Shown: positions 45,154 through 56,220 of the stretch, piece by piece
Layout: each line of letters begins with the position of its first letter
Position numbering within the stretch: position 1 is the stretch's first letter
Source: Artocarpus heterophyllus
Taxonomy: Eukaryota; Streptophyta; Magnoliopsida; Rosales; Moraceae
Reading direction: 5' to 3'
Length of the DNA: 64,000 nucleotides
Assembly: GCA_025403435.1 (NCBI GenBank)
Contig: CM046338.1
Span: 25,154,281 to 25,218,280 of the forward strand
The notes under the pieces: generated by a model
What the model saw: only the letters and a program-made list of their open reading frames with translations
Databases searched by the model: none
What the model was told of the DNA's origin: nothing
Position numbers and translations under genes: made by a program

Positions 45154-48100
45154 ATGGCGGCTTCAGTTGCTACTCCTCCACAGCAGTCACCGGGCTGCAT
45201 TCACGTGTTTTGGCATGAGGGAATGCTTGCCCATGACACCGGTAAGGGCGTCTTCGACACGGGAATGGACCCTGGTTTCTTTGACGTATTAGAGAATCAC
45301 CCAGAGAACTCCGACAGAGTCAAGAACATGGTCTCCATCCTCAAAAGAGGACCCATATCTCCTTACATCACTTGGCACTCTGGAAGATCTGCTTTCCTCT
45401 TTGAATTGCTCTCTTTCCACTCTCAAGGTGATCTACTTCGCTCTTTTCCGGCAACTTCAAATTTGGTTTGTTTAAGCTTATTCGGTTTCATCTCTGGAAC
45501 AAATTGCAATCTTTACACACTAATTTTGGTAAAAAACTCTATTTCTCAGTTTGAATTTCTTTGATGAGTCCGTTTGGTTAAATTCTTGGGCCTAATCAAG
45601 TTAATTTATCACGTTGATTTTAGGACTCGCTTAGATCGGAGGCAAATTTAGTTTGTTAAATATGTTAAATGTCTCTTGAGCCAGATTCTACTTCGCTCTC
45701 TGCCTCTCTCTCTCTCTTTCTCTCGAAATTTCCTATTTCGCAGAACGCCGTTCTTGCTGAGGCTGTCTTTTTTCAGCCTACTCAAGTCCAAACCATTGGA
45801 ACCCTTAGAGGTTCTAACCATGGAACTCGTAGATCCCAAAGGTATGGATTCCCCTCTAAAAATAACTTCCCCAGTCGGAGAAGGCATTAGATACTTACCT
45901 ATCGTAGGATCGATTATAAACATAACATGTCGCACGCTCATATTCCGGAAATACAGGAAAAAAAAAAAGAAAGAAATTTCACGGTCGAACTCCAAAATAG
46001 ATTGGGATAAAAATCAGAGACGTGAATGCTTCACATTGTATTGAAAAGCTGGGTAAATATTTATTAGACATTTAGCTACTTGTATTCCTGCTTATACCAA
46101 TTTTGGGTTCAAAAATACAATTTGTTCTGTTTGAACGTAGACGAGTCTTGTTAGTCAAATTCTTTGGTTGTCAGGTAATTAAGTTTTGAAAGGTATTATT
46201 GGACGTTTATTTGGTTGCTCGGGCATAAATAAGCTAGTTGAGCCTGATATGGAATGGGTATTTTAAAGTAAAACTAATGAGTGTGTTTACTGTTTCCCTT
46301 ATACTAAAGACTGATTTATGTGTCCAAATATGTTAAATCCCCAGAATACATTAACGAATTAGTTGAAGCTGATAGACGAGGGGGTAAGATGCTTTGTGCT
46401 GGGACTTTATTAAACCCTGGCTCATGGGATGCAGCTCTTCTTGCGGCTGGTACCACTCTATCAGCAATGCAGTATGTGCTAGATGGACATGGCAAAATTG
46501 CCTATGCACTAGTCAGGCCTCCGGGTCATCACGCTCAGCCTACTCAAGCTGACGGATACTGCTTCCTCAATAATGCGGGGCTTGCTGTTTGTTTGGCTTT
46601 AAATTCGGGTTGTGCGAAAGTTGCGGTGATTGACACTGATGTTCATTACGGCAATGGAACAGCAGAGGGGTTCTATCAATCAGATAAAGTTCTGACAATT
46701 TCCCTTCATATGAATCATGGCTCGTGGGGTCCTTCTCACCCACAGAATGGATCTATCGATGAGCTTGGAGAGGCAGAGGGGTTTGGCTATAATTTAAATA
46801 TACCTCTTCCAAATGGGACAGGCAATCAAGGGTATGGATATGCCATGACTGAGCTAGTTGTCCCAGCTATCCAAAAGTTTGAGCCTGATATGTTGGTTCT
46901 GGTTATTGGTCAAGATTCAAGTGCTGTAAGTAATCCTCTTGCTTAATTCTCATCGAAATGAACGAATGAAATGTTTATACATATTGGGAAATGGTCATCC
47001 GAATGAGCTTCTCACTTTCTCTTGGGAAAAGTAAAATTGTATAGCAACCTTGAGGCTAATATTTTTTAGTTAATTATGAAAAGACTTGAGCATGAAACGT
47101 GAATCTGAGTATGTTTATATGTTATTGGCTGCTACAGTTAGTTCAGATTGATTAGACATAATTGGATCGGTTGATTTTAAAATAGTAAAGAAACCGCATA
47201 TGTTTTTCTCTAATGAGGTTTCCGTAACGAAATATACACACTGATAGGCCATTTAGGAACACAATTCAAACCAAGATTTTAAATCAAAGTTGGTTTAAAA
47301 TTCAAATTTTGTGAACAAACACATTGTAGCAAAATTGGTCTGAACCACAATTTTGTGTTTTGAACTAAGTTTTCAAACAACATATAAATGTACGTTATAG
47401 TGTATAGAAAAGAGCATATCAAAGCTGTAGTTTTTTGAGAGAGAAATAGTCTCTATTGCCATTATAGGGATTGTACATGGCTTTATATAGTGTTACATAG
47501 CTAATGGGAAAACAAATCTTAGTGGGATTCCCAAATTGACTCTATACTTAATTTAAGCAGTCTAACATTAGGTAACTACAAGTCTAACTATGCAACAAAG
47601 TAGTCAATTTCTAACAACTACAATTGATGCACATGTTTCACAATCCCTAGAATAGGCTTATTAGCTCCTGCAAATCCAACACCCCCGCTCAAGTTGGTGC
47701 ATAGATATCAATCATGCCCAACTTGCCTACAAGAAGCTCAAAGCTAGGCCTAAACAACCCCTTGGTGAGAATATCAGCTATTTGTTGCATAGTAGGGGCA
47801 AAAAGCATGAAAATAGCTCCACAATCAATCTTCTCTTTGATAAAGTGTCTGTCAATTTCCACGTGTTTCGTGCGGTCATGTTGTGTTGGATTTTGTTTAA
47901 TGTTGATAGCAGCTTTGTTATCACAATAAAGCTTCATTGGCGTGTTTATCGGCATCTTTAGCTCCTTAAGAATTCTTTCCACCCATAGCATCTCACAAAC
48001 TCCATTAGCCATGGCTTTGTATTCTGCTTTAGTGCCACTCCTTGCAACTACATTTTATTTTTTGCTTCTCCATGTGACCAAGTTTCACCAAATATAAGTA

Positions 48101-51100
48101 CAATATCCTGATGTGGATCTCCTGTCAACAACGGACCCTGCCCAATCTGCATTAGCGTATGCCTCAATGCTCTATTGTGGGATCTTTAAAAAAAGTAAAC
48201 CTTTGCCTTGAGTGCCTATCAAATATCAAAGAATTTGATATACTGCTTCAAGGTGTTTCTCATAAGGTGAATGCATAAATTGACTTACCAAACTTACAGC
48301 AAAAGCAATATCTGGCCGTGTATGAGATAAGTAGATCAATTTATACACTAATTTTTGATATCGAACTGTATTCAGTAGATCACTTTCCTTGTCCTCTCCA
48401 AGTTTCTGATTGGGATCAATTGCAGTTTGGTCTATAGCATCTCAGTCTCCTTTCAAATACCCCCACCGGATCACTGGATTGCCTGGATCACCTTGATCTA
48501 GTGAATTGTATTCACTGGATCACCTTTCAAATATCAAAGAATACGAAATATTGCTTCAAGGTGTTTCTCTTAAGGCAAATGCATAAATTGACTTACCAAA
48601 CTTACAGCAAAAGTAATATCTGACCTAAGGAGATTGATTTCCCCACTAATTTTTGATACCGAACTGTATTCATTGGATCACCTTCCATTTCATCTCCAAG
48701 TTTCTAATTGGGATCAATTGGAGTATCTACTAGTTTGAACCGCTTATCTTAGTCTCCTTAAGAAGATCAAGAACATACTTTCGTTGGGAGACAACAATTC
48801 CCTTCTTTGATCTTGCAACTTCCATACCATGAAAGTATCTCATAGGTCCTAAGTCTTTGTTCTTGAATGTTAAAAAGAGGGAACTTTTCAACTGGGTTAT
48901 CTCAAATACATCATCTCCGGTGAGAATTATATCAACCACATACACAATCAGCACAGCTATTTTCTCATCCCGTGATTGTTTAATGAACATTATATGATTA
49001 GCTTGCCCTTGAGTGTACCCTTGACTTTTGATGAACTGAATAAATTTCTTAAACCAAGCTCTCGGCGACTGTTTCAACCCATATAAAGATTTCTTCAGTC
49101 TATACACCTTTGTATCAAACTTTTCTTCAAATCCTGGAGGCATATCCATGTACACTTCTTCCTCTAAGTCTTCATTGAGAAATGCATTTTTGACATCTAA
49201 CTGCTGTAAAGGCCAATCAAGTTTAGCAGCAAGTGACAAGAGAACTCTTATGGTATTCAGTTTTGCAAGCCGAACGAAAGTTTCGAGGTAATCAATGCCG
49301 TAGGTTTGAGTGAATCCCTCAACAATCAATCGTGCTTTGTATCGTTCTGGGGAACCATCCGAGTTATTCTTGATGGTAAACACCCAGTTGCACTCTATAG
49401 TTGTCTTTCCTCTCGGTAGGTCTACTAACTCCCATGTGTTGTTCTTTTCAAGAGCCATCATCTCCTCTAAAATAGTCTTCTTCCACTTAGGGACTTTTAG
49501 AGCATCATGCATACTTTTAGGAATCTCCATACAAGACAATTGTGAGGTAAAAGCACGAAAGATATGTGAGAGGTTTTTGTAAGACACATAATGTCATAAG
49601 GGATTCACTCATACCTACGGCATTTTCCTCCTTTGCTATGTAGCATCATTTTCCTCCATGCTTCTTCACATCTCACTTTAGAAAACACCTCCCGAATAGG
49701 AGGCTGGGGTTTCCTCCTAAGATTGCGGCCTCAGACTTCATCCAAACTCCAATTAAGGCTAGCCAAAAATGTGTAGACCCTGTTGTTTTCCTCTCTCTTC
49801 TTGTGACAAGTGTAGTTGTTTGAATTCTCCCAAGCATCATCATAGCATTGATCAAGCTCTTGCCATAATGTCACCAATTCATTGTAATAAGTGGTGACAT
49901 CATGGTCACCTTGTTTGGATTGCCAAAGTCAGGTTTTTAACTCAAATATTTGAGAAGGATTTTCAAGATTCGAGTCGTGAACAGCTTCCCACACATCTTG
50001 AGCAGTAGGAAGAAATAGATGTGGCTTTCCAATGACTGGCTCCATTGAATTGATGAGCCAAACAATAACAAGGGAGTCCTCAGACTACCATTTTTTCAGG
50101 TGGGGATCTCCTGTAGCAGGTTTAGTTGTCTCGCCAGTCAAATGTCCAATTTTGCCCCTGCCATCGATAGTCAACTTCATAGATTGAGCCCACTCAAGGT
50201 AATTCTGTCCAATGAGTTTCATAGCTGTGAGTTATAGGGTGGAATTCTGTGAATAAAAATTTGCAGAAACAAGGATGGAAGAAGCTACAGAGGTAGGATG
50301 GTTGATTTTGGAAGAATCTGAATAGATGGTGGGGTTGTGTTTTGCCCTGATCATAGCTGCCTCATAGGACATTGTGAAGGAAAAAGAAAAAACACGGTGG
50401 CTTTGATACCATGTAGTTTTGTGAAAGAGAAATGATCTCTACTGCCATTAGAAGGGTTGTACATGGCTTTATATAGTGTTACATAGCTAATGGGAAAACA
50501 AATCCTAGTGAAATTCCCTAATTGACTCAATACCTAATTTAGGCAGCCTAACATTAGGTAACTAAAAGTCTTAACTATGTAGCAAAATAGTCAATTTTCA
50601 ATAACTACAATTAATGCACATGTTTCACAATCTCTAGAATAGCCTTATTAACTCCTACAAATCCAACAACAGCTTTTTTTTAGCATGATCACACCAATGC
50701 TATTTTGCTATTGAAATGACTTTTTCAAGGGAAATTTATCTTTGTGTTTTGAGCAATTGTATTTTGGGATTACGTTAAAGAAAGGAAACATGTGGTTCTG
50801 AAAACCATTATAGTTCTAAGATGCACATCATAAGCACTGAGGTCAAAAGATGAAGTCCAAAAGTTATTTTGCATCCGACACTCCCTTGCCTTCGAAGCGG
50901 ATAATAACTGCAATAATTGCCCTAGTAGAATTCTTAGTTTAAGGATGTGTTTTTGTGGATTTTAGTAGAGGGGGAAAAAATCTGAGTCAACATAAAACCT
51001 GTTAGGTTTGAATACTGTTTAGCTATGGATGTGTTTGATAGATGCTCGAATAGAACATAGTGTGGACTGATGAAATTTTGGCCTTCAAGTGCAACATGAA

Positions 51101-51693
51101 TTCACAGTTGTGACTTCTACAATGCTTCGTTTCGTTGTCTTTTTATATAAGGTACAATGCGTCATTGTCGTCGGTCTCTGAATGCATTGGTTTGTTTTAT
51201 AAAATGACAATGAAAGATCACCTTAAATACATTTTTCAACCTGTTACCTAGCAAAATTTAATTACTCTGTAGTTCTCGTTGCTTGTAATTCAGAAGGGAA
51301 AACTAGAAATTTAGAGTGGTATAGTTCTTTTTTGCTTTGGCAGTATAAATTAGAATGCCTAATTTCTTAGACAAACATTTTATCTTTCAGTTTGATCCTA
51401 ATGGAAGGCAATGCATAACAATGGAGGGTTACCGACACATAGGAAAAATGGTCAGTGGCCTGGCCAATAGGCATTCCGGAGGACGGCTTCTAATTGTACA
51501 AGAAGGGGGTTATCATGTCACATATTCAGCCTATTGTCTTCATGCAACACTTGAAGGTTTGCTTGACTTGCCGCTTCCTTTAATATCCGACCCCATTGCC
51601 TGTTACCCAGAGGATGAGGCCTTTTCTGTAGAAGTTATTAAATCTATAAAGAAATACCAGAAAGACAATGTACCATTCATGAAAGATGCTTAA
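45154..51693 (+). CDS. HDA8: histone deacetylase 8 (HDA8-type, RPD3/HDA1 superfamily)
   Basis: Zinc-dependent lysine deacetylase acting on histones or other acetylated proteins. Exons 45154-45427, 46345-46925 and 51391-51693 join in frame to 1158 bases, 385 codons plus TAA; Arabidopsis HDA8 is about 377 residues. The start is the ATG giving MAASVATPPQQSPG. Active-site signatures are intact: RPPGHH (the His pair), DVHYGNGT (zinc-binding Asp/His), GQDSSA joined to FDPNGRQ across the last splice (second zinc Asp), and QEGGYH with the Tyr near the end. Intron 1 contains a decayed plastid psbC fragment; intron 2 (4465 bases) contains a minus-strand Copia element. The canonical splice sites GTGATC/CCCCAG and GTAAGT/TTTCAG remain, so the gene is probably functional despite the insertions. 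Confidence 0.93.
45740..45912 (-). pseudogene. psbC: plastid psbC fragment in HDA8 intron 1 (NUPT)
   Basis: The minus strand encodes a degraded piece of photosystem II CP43: GKYLMPSPTGEVIF, then a diverged stretch, then GSNGLDLSRLKKDS. The native protein has KYLMRSPTGEVIFGG and PNGLDLSRLKKD in the same order and spacing. Nucleotide blocks such as CTGAAAAAAGACA and AAGAACGGCGTTCTGC also resemble the plastid gene. Small indels shift the frame between blocks. It is an old nuclear insertion of plastid DNA (possibly via mitochondria), with no function expected beyond intron sequence. Confidence 0.85.
47426..47681 (-). repeat. 3' LTR of the HDA8-intron Copia element
   Basis: 256 bases with TGTAG..CCAACA ends on the + strand, matching 50412-50668 along the full length. 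It contains GGCTTTATATAGTGTTACA, whose complement holds a TATA-like box. Confidence 0.9.
47689..48050 (-). pseudogene. Copia RNase H domain remnant
   Basis: The minus strand reads CEMLWVERILKELK, MKLYCDNKAAINI and HDRTKHVEIDRHFIKEKI, ending with the family's usual DILTKGL..F..L..KLGM tail. This is the C-terminal half of Copia RNase H (the C-D-N-K-A-A block and the H-x-R-T-K-H-V-E-I-D-x-H-F block). An open stretch of 107 codons survives, ending just before the purine tract and LTR. It is separated from the RT by a duplicated, stop-containing connection region. Confidence 0.85.
48217..48728. repeat. 308-bp tandem duplication inside Copia pol
   Basis: 48217-48430 and 48525-48728 match at an offset of about 308 bases: AATATCAAAGAAT, CTTCAAGGTGTTTCTC, AAATTGACTTACCAAACTTA, CACTAATTTTTGATA and GGGATCAATTG occur in both. 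It lies between RT and RNase H. Stops and small indels make it non-coding. Confidence 0.85.
48730..49587 (-). pseudogene. Copia reverse transcriptase with altered catalytic motif
   Basis: An uninterrupted 285-codon minus-strand frame with the RVT_2 landmarks in order: NNTWELVDLP, KNNSDGSPERYKARLI, QLDVKNAFLN, PPGFE, SLYGLKQSPRAW, then the polymerase motif, then YFHGMEVA and RKYVLDLL. In Copia RTs the catalytic motif is YVDD. Here it is YVVD: the codon at 48934-48936 reads GTT (Val) where the first Asp belongs. Polymerase activity is therefore unlikely although the frame is open. Upstream the frame merges with gag remnants rather than integrase. Confidence 0.9.
49600..50390 (-). pseudogene. 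Copia gag (UBN2-like) remnant
   Basis: On the minus strand, fragments such as KLIGQNYLEWAQSMKLTIDGRGK, broken by stops and shifts, and FELKT, SKQGDHDVTTYYNELVTLWQ and LDQCYDDAW match the order of plant Copia gag. The zinc knuckle, protease and integrase that should follow are absent, and the next recognisable domain is RT. The gag-pol junction therefore looks like an internal deletion of 2 kb or more, by family layout. Confidence 0.7.
50412..50668 (-). repeat. 5' LTR of the HDA8-intron Copia element
   Basis: 257-base partner of 47426-47681 with the same ends. On the minus strand it is followed immediately by a primer-binding site resembling the initiator-Met tRNA complement. Confidence 0.9.
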
Positions 51694-52112
51694 TATTGAG
51701 TTTGTTTCGTCTAATTCTCATTTTGTTTGTATCCTTTTTTTTTTCATCATTACAATGATAAAGAAATCTATTAACAAACTTGTCCTTCTATGCTTATACT
51801 TACATGGCTTTCTACAGGTAAACCTTTAATTTTGTCACAGATAGAGACCACTTTATGATCAAAGTGGAAATCGATTTCGGCAATTTATAATCTGTTTAAT
51901 ATTTGATTCTTCGAGTGCTTGTGACTTTTGAAATACCTAGCACAATTCAGTTGAAATGCTTGTCTTCTAGATTTGCTTTCCAAATAATACCGGTTGTTAG
52001 AATTAATATTGTTGAATAAATATACTAATTCCCAGGTCATGGTTTATTCCCGTCAATATAGCTTGGAAAATCTTTCACCAATAACTACTGTTAGGTTTTT
52101 CACATAATTTGT
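51694..52112. other. HDA8 3' flank
   Basis: Probable 3' untranslated region and flanking DNA of HDA8, AT-rich with several poly-T tracts. It stops where homology to the distant copy at 61083 begins. Confidence 0.5.
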
Positions 52113-54950
52113 TCTTGCTATGTAAGTGCTATCTTTTGACAAGCTTAGCGTTTTGTAAACTCTTGGCTTGATCATAAGCAGTTTTTTTCTAAACATAACT
52201 ATCCCTGGCTCCTGGTTTATTTGAATTTTGTATTCGATTCTGCTTAGAGAATTTTGTAAATTATATAATGTAACAAAACAAAACTATGGACAGGTACTGT
52301 TTTGCTACGGTATGTAGCCTTGATTTCAAGCATTCTTGTTAGTTTGTTACTCCAAAATAAAATAGTATTCCTCTTTAGAAGATTATTACTTAAGACAAAC
52401 CAATTCAGGACCAGTTTGGGATGGCCGTTCGTGCTTTTGAAAGGATTTCTACTTCTACTTAAAGAGCGAAAGGAGGAGCATAAATAGAAAGAAAGAGCTA
52501 AAAATTTTAACGTCTTCAAATTGTAAAAAGGCATTGGGTGTCTAGGCAAAGAATTTTCGACTACTTTAATTTAAATACACTATTGCACTGTACTATTTGC
52601 AAAAGAATTTTAGTGTTCTCTAAAAGCAACACTAAAATGGCATTTACTGATCCAACCTGAGCACTTCACAACAGGGGCAAACGTCAGTCAAATAAGTTGA
52701 GATTAGTAAGACATAAAATACTTGTTCATGGTATGCGGTAGCAACGTAATAAAATCTGCTGGCAATAACCGAGTATGGTCCTTTTAGAAAGACAATTGAG
52801 CATTTTGTTTGCCTTCAAGTGTTTGCTTGGAGCAGCCACAACTGTTCTACTAATGTTGATTAAGATAAGGTTAATACTAGAGGTCCATAACATGATATAG
52901 CCCTACATCTTTTAAGTCAATTCCAAAATTAGTGGTGCCAGTTGCAAATAACTGATGCAAGTTGGAGAAGAATCTTCATGAAATTGACCTCCTAGTGGCA
53001 ATTGCTCTTATTCATTGCAAATCCTTATCATTATACGTGAATTCTTTGTCATCATCGTTTGTTTAGAAATTATTAGGTAAATCTCTATAATCCATAACAA
53101 AAAAAGGAAAGTTTTCCGAGGCATGGATTATAATCCCTAGCTTTATCACAACCTCTTAACAAGTTTAAACTGATAGCAATTGATGATTAAAGTTTGGGTT
53201 ATTAATACTAATAGCCCTTAAACTTTAGAGGCTCCCCTGTTTTGCTCGCTGAACTTTAAAAATTGCCATTTTGCTCTTTGAACTTTTAAAACTCTTCACT
53301 TTCTCCCTAAATTTTAAAAATCACCACTTTGCTCTCTTAACTGTAAAGCCCCACACTTTATCCACCTAAACTTTTGATTTTCCACTTAAATAAACAAAAT
53401 TAAGCTCACTTGGGACCGATAAAAATGTCATTTTTGGCCCTTAAGGTGAGTACGAATCATGTAGTCTTAATTCTCTCTATTTGAACAGAAAATTTGCAGT
53501 TCAAGGGACAAAGTAAGAAGTTTTGAAAGTTTAAGGGCAAAGTGGTAATTTGTAAATTTCAAAGGCAAAGTAAAGACTTTTGAAAGTTCAGGGGACAGAG
53601 TGATGAATTTTAAAGTTGAGGGGGCAAAGTGGAATAGATCTTAAAGTTTGGGGATCATTGGTGTTAATAACTCTTAAAGTTTTAACAAGAGTGTTAGGGT
53701 GGTCATTGAGAGACTTGACAATGTTAGCTTTTAATGATGGGTGAATATAACTAAATGGTGGCTGGGAGAATATATCTGTTGAGGGCAAATTCTACAATTA
53801 AATTTTTTTAAAAGCCTATGGTTGTTCCTGGGAGTCGATTAGGTGGAAATTAGTTGATTAATATCTAGTCGACGTGCAATGAGAACAAAATGTAAGGTAT
53901 GATAAAAATTAATGAACACACAGATTTATAATGGTTCACTTTCAGAATATAGCCTACATCAGCTGTGAGATCTCATAGTTTCACTATATCAAGTAAAAGT
54001 ACAAGTATCAGATGGAATAAAGGTGATAGAGAATAGGAGATAATGAGGAGGGGTTTAGAGAGACAAAGAAGAGAGAGAAAGAGAGTAATTCTGCTCGATA
54101 TAACGTGTCTAAGGTCTGGGATCAATCCCATATTTATAGGGGATAAGCTCCCTATTGCTTGATTTTGGAGCTAATTCTAACTTGATTAAGAAATGCAAAA
54201 CTTCCTTATTTGGCTCTAGTTGACTTTCCTATTTACATGTTTCCTTATTTGTCTTGAAGTTGCTTTTTCTATAATATTGATGTGATTCTTGCAATTATAT
54301 GTAGATTTGGCTAATTTAGTCTTTGTGGGAGCCAAGAATATCCCTTTCCAAATATATTCCTTGTAGGCCTCATTGACTTCCAATCAATCGTCGCCTTTAG
54401 TTGACTCACCATCTCCAGTCGATTCGGCTAGTTGACGCGTTTCAGTTGATTCCTTCAGGCGATGAACAAACATTTGTATGATGAGGATCATGGAGCTATT
54501 TTTATCTTGAACAATAAGCCTCCACTCCTTAGTTGATGGAAATCGGCAATAGGAGTGTCGTGTTGAGTCGTTAACTTCCTTGAGTCGTCAGGGTGCACAT
54601 GTGTCTTCCTTTAGTGCCCTTTGGTCTTCTGGCAAGGTTTTGGAACGATCAAGTAAACTTGTCACCTGGAATGGTGCCACTTGAATGAAGATTCCATTTG
54701 GCATCTTCATCCTAGTGCATGTAGTTGTGATTGGATGTGGGTGTGACGTGTTAAAGAAGCTCGAGGCTTCAGATGCACATTCTTGTATTTTGAAATAATT
54801 AGGATTTCCAAATCCATCTGGGTCATTGGTGAAGTGCAATCTTGGCTATCCAAATCGATTTCAACATTTGATGTAGATTTAAACCTGATTTGGTCCATTC
54901 TTTCCTCATTTTTGCTTTCTACAATCATTGTGATGCTTTTCCCTCATTCT
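52113..54950. repeat. duplicated segment, copy 1
   Basis: This matches 61083-62895 in the same orientation. Shared blocks include TTGTTCTTGCTATGTAAGTG, ATGTAACAAAACAAAACTAT, GAAAGGATTTCTACTTCTAC, AGTAAGACATAAAA, CTATATCAAGT.AAAGTACAAG and GTGTCTAAGGTCTGG. Differences: a 478-bp MITE at 53196-53673 only here, and about 450-500 bases near 54225-54715 present here but not in copy 2. The right half (from about 53830) looks like a minus-strand LTR: 54129-54143 reads CCCCTATAAATATGG on the minus strand. Beyond 54950 the copies diverge. No gene is supported. Confidence 0.85.
53196..53673. mobile_element. 478-bp MULE-type MITE with 9-bp target duplication
   Basis: The 9-bp repeat TTAAAGTTT flanks it (53187-53195 and 53674-53682). 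The left end GGGTTATTAATACTAATAG and the reverse complement of the right end (GAGTTATTAACACCAATGA) match, and the inversion extends inward through several CTTTGCCCTTAAACTTT-like blocks, so most of the element folds back. The sister segment has a single TTAAAGTTT at 62148-62156 with uninterrupted flanks: the empty site. Length of target duplication and long inverted ends point to a non-autonomous Mutator-like element. Confidence 0.92.
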
Positions 54951-55119
54951 CATTGGTGTTGATTTTTCCTTGAGTTCTCCAGTTTTTTTCCTTCGTCCTC
55001 TCTTTCTTTGCTTCCATTTTTTGTGTTTATGCTTGCTTAGAATCCTTAGAGTTTTATTTTACTTCTAAATCATCTCTCTCTTAAGGTCGATTTCTTTTTG
55101 ACTTAAGCCTTTTTTATGT

Positions 55120-55335
55120 AAGTGTTGATTTGAGGACAAATGCTTCTCAAGAGGAGGGATTGATGAAGACATCAAGGCTGCAAGGAATTTTCATGAGCCT
55201 ATTCAAGTTTCAGTTGGTCCAATGACAAAGGCTCGAGCTAAAAGATTCAAAGAAGAGCTAAATAACTTAGTCTAGAGAGTTCTACAACAAGAAGAGAGTG
55301 TGTTCACTACTGAGGTGAACAAATGCTAGTTTTTC
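55120..55335 (+). pseudogene. Ty3/Gypsy post-integrase coding remnant
   Basis: The + strand reads DLRTNASQEEG, then after a one-base shift GGIDEDIKAARNFHEP and VGPMTKARAKRFKEELNNLV, followed by a stop. This is the tail that follows the integrase GPY/F module in many plant Gypsy polyproteins (pattern DLRTN..QEE..D and GPMTRARAKRF). The DNA up to about 55980 looks like its 3' untranslated and LTR region (TTCTTGAGTTCTTGAAGAAA, CGGTTTCCATCCAACTTG). No domain upstream of DLRTN is on this strand. Confidence 0.75.
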
Positions 55336-55984
55336 TCATCAAATTTGATTCAGAAGGGAGCCAATAAGCTGTATACGGTCATTGAGTTATCGCATGGCCA
55401 ACTTGCATGCCCATTCCTTACACATAAACATGTAGGAGTGGTGTGTACAACAAAAAATCAAGTGTCAAGATTCAAGATTTGAATTCTTTCTAATCTTTTT
55501 TAGTTTAAGTTTTAGTTTCACAATTTGAAATTTAGAATCTTTGTTTAGACTTTATTATAGGCGTGAATAGGAGGAAGGAATCTTAAGTTAAATTTGATTC
55601 CATCCTAGGGCTTTATTTAGTGTTTCTTTCATTAAGGGTAGATTAGGAATTTTACATTTAAAATAAATCGTATGTGAATTTCGGCCATATAAGGCCATGT
55701 TTCAGATTGCTTAATTCAGTTTTTAATGTTCATTCATATTGAGAGTTATTCTTCTTGAGTTCTTGAAGAAACTTATCTGAACTTATCAAGGATTCCTTGT
55801 GGCATTCAAATTGACTTATCAAATGGACTTTCCATCCTATTTGTGGCGTCTACACCATACCAAAGTTCTTGCTTTGTTAAGCAACTGGTCACGGTTTCCA
55901 TCCAACTTGAGAGATCTTGCATTCAAATTTTTCAGATTTGGTATCGGGTTTCGTAGCGTTTTTGGCGTGGTTCGTATCAACATC

Positions 55985-56220
55985 AAAAGGACTTAGATCA
56001 AAAGCATTAAAAGTAGTACTAACACCATACTCACCTAGGAAATCCAGCTTATAGGCATTGTCATTGATCCGCTAAAGGATTTGAAAAGGTCCATCTCTAT
56101 GAGGAAGCAATTTGGATTTCCTTTGTGATGGAAACCATTCTTGCCTCATGTGTAACCAAGCCCAATCTCCCGGTTCAAACACTATTGGCCTCCTGTTCTT
56201 GTTAGGTTGAGCTGTATATT
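55985..56220 (-). pseudogene. Ty3/Gypsy integrase C-terminal (GPY/F) remnant
   Basis: The minus strand reads RRPIVFEPGDWAWLHMRQEW, then FPSQRKSKLLPHRDGPFQIL, a stop, RINDNAYKLDFLGEYGVSTT and FNAFDLSPFD. This is the GPY/F module with its DGPFQ and INDNAYK signatures. One nonsense codon interrupts it, and the core integrase is absent. It ends at SPFD close to where the + strand piece at 55120 would be expected to continue, suggesting rearrangement. Confidence 0.8.

Larger units (their letters stand above)
47426..50668 (-). mobile_element. compact Ty1/Copia retrotransposon in HDA8 intron 2
   Basis: LTRs at 47426-47681 and 50412-50668 differ at roughly one base in ten and share TGTAG..CCAACA ends. 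The flanks AAAGC (47421-47425) and ACAGC (50669-50673) look like a target duplication with one change. On the minus strand the right LTR is the 5' LTR, followed by a primer-binding site TGGTATCAAAGCC (initiator-Met tRNA type, just left of 50412). A purine tract with AACTTGAGCGGGGG precedes the 3' LTR. The body is 2.7 kb with gag, RT and RNase H remnants; protease and integrase are missing. The element lies antisense to HDA8. Confidence 0.9.

Noticed and set aside
45648..46044. Frames in HDA8 intron 1 as a separate gene
   Set aside because: The recognisable part is a broken plastid psbC fragment; the rest is low-complexity.
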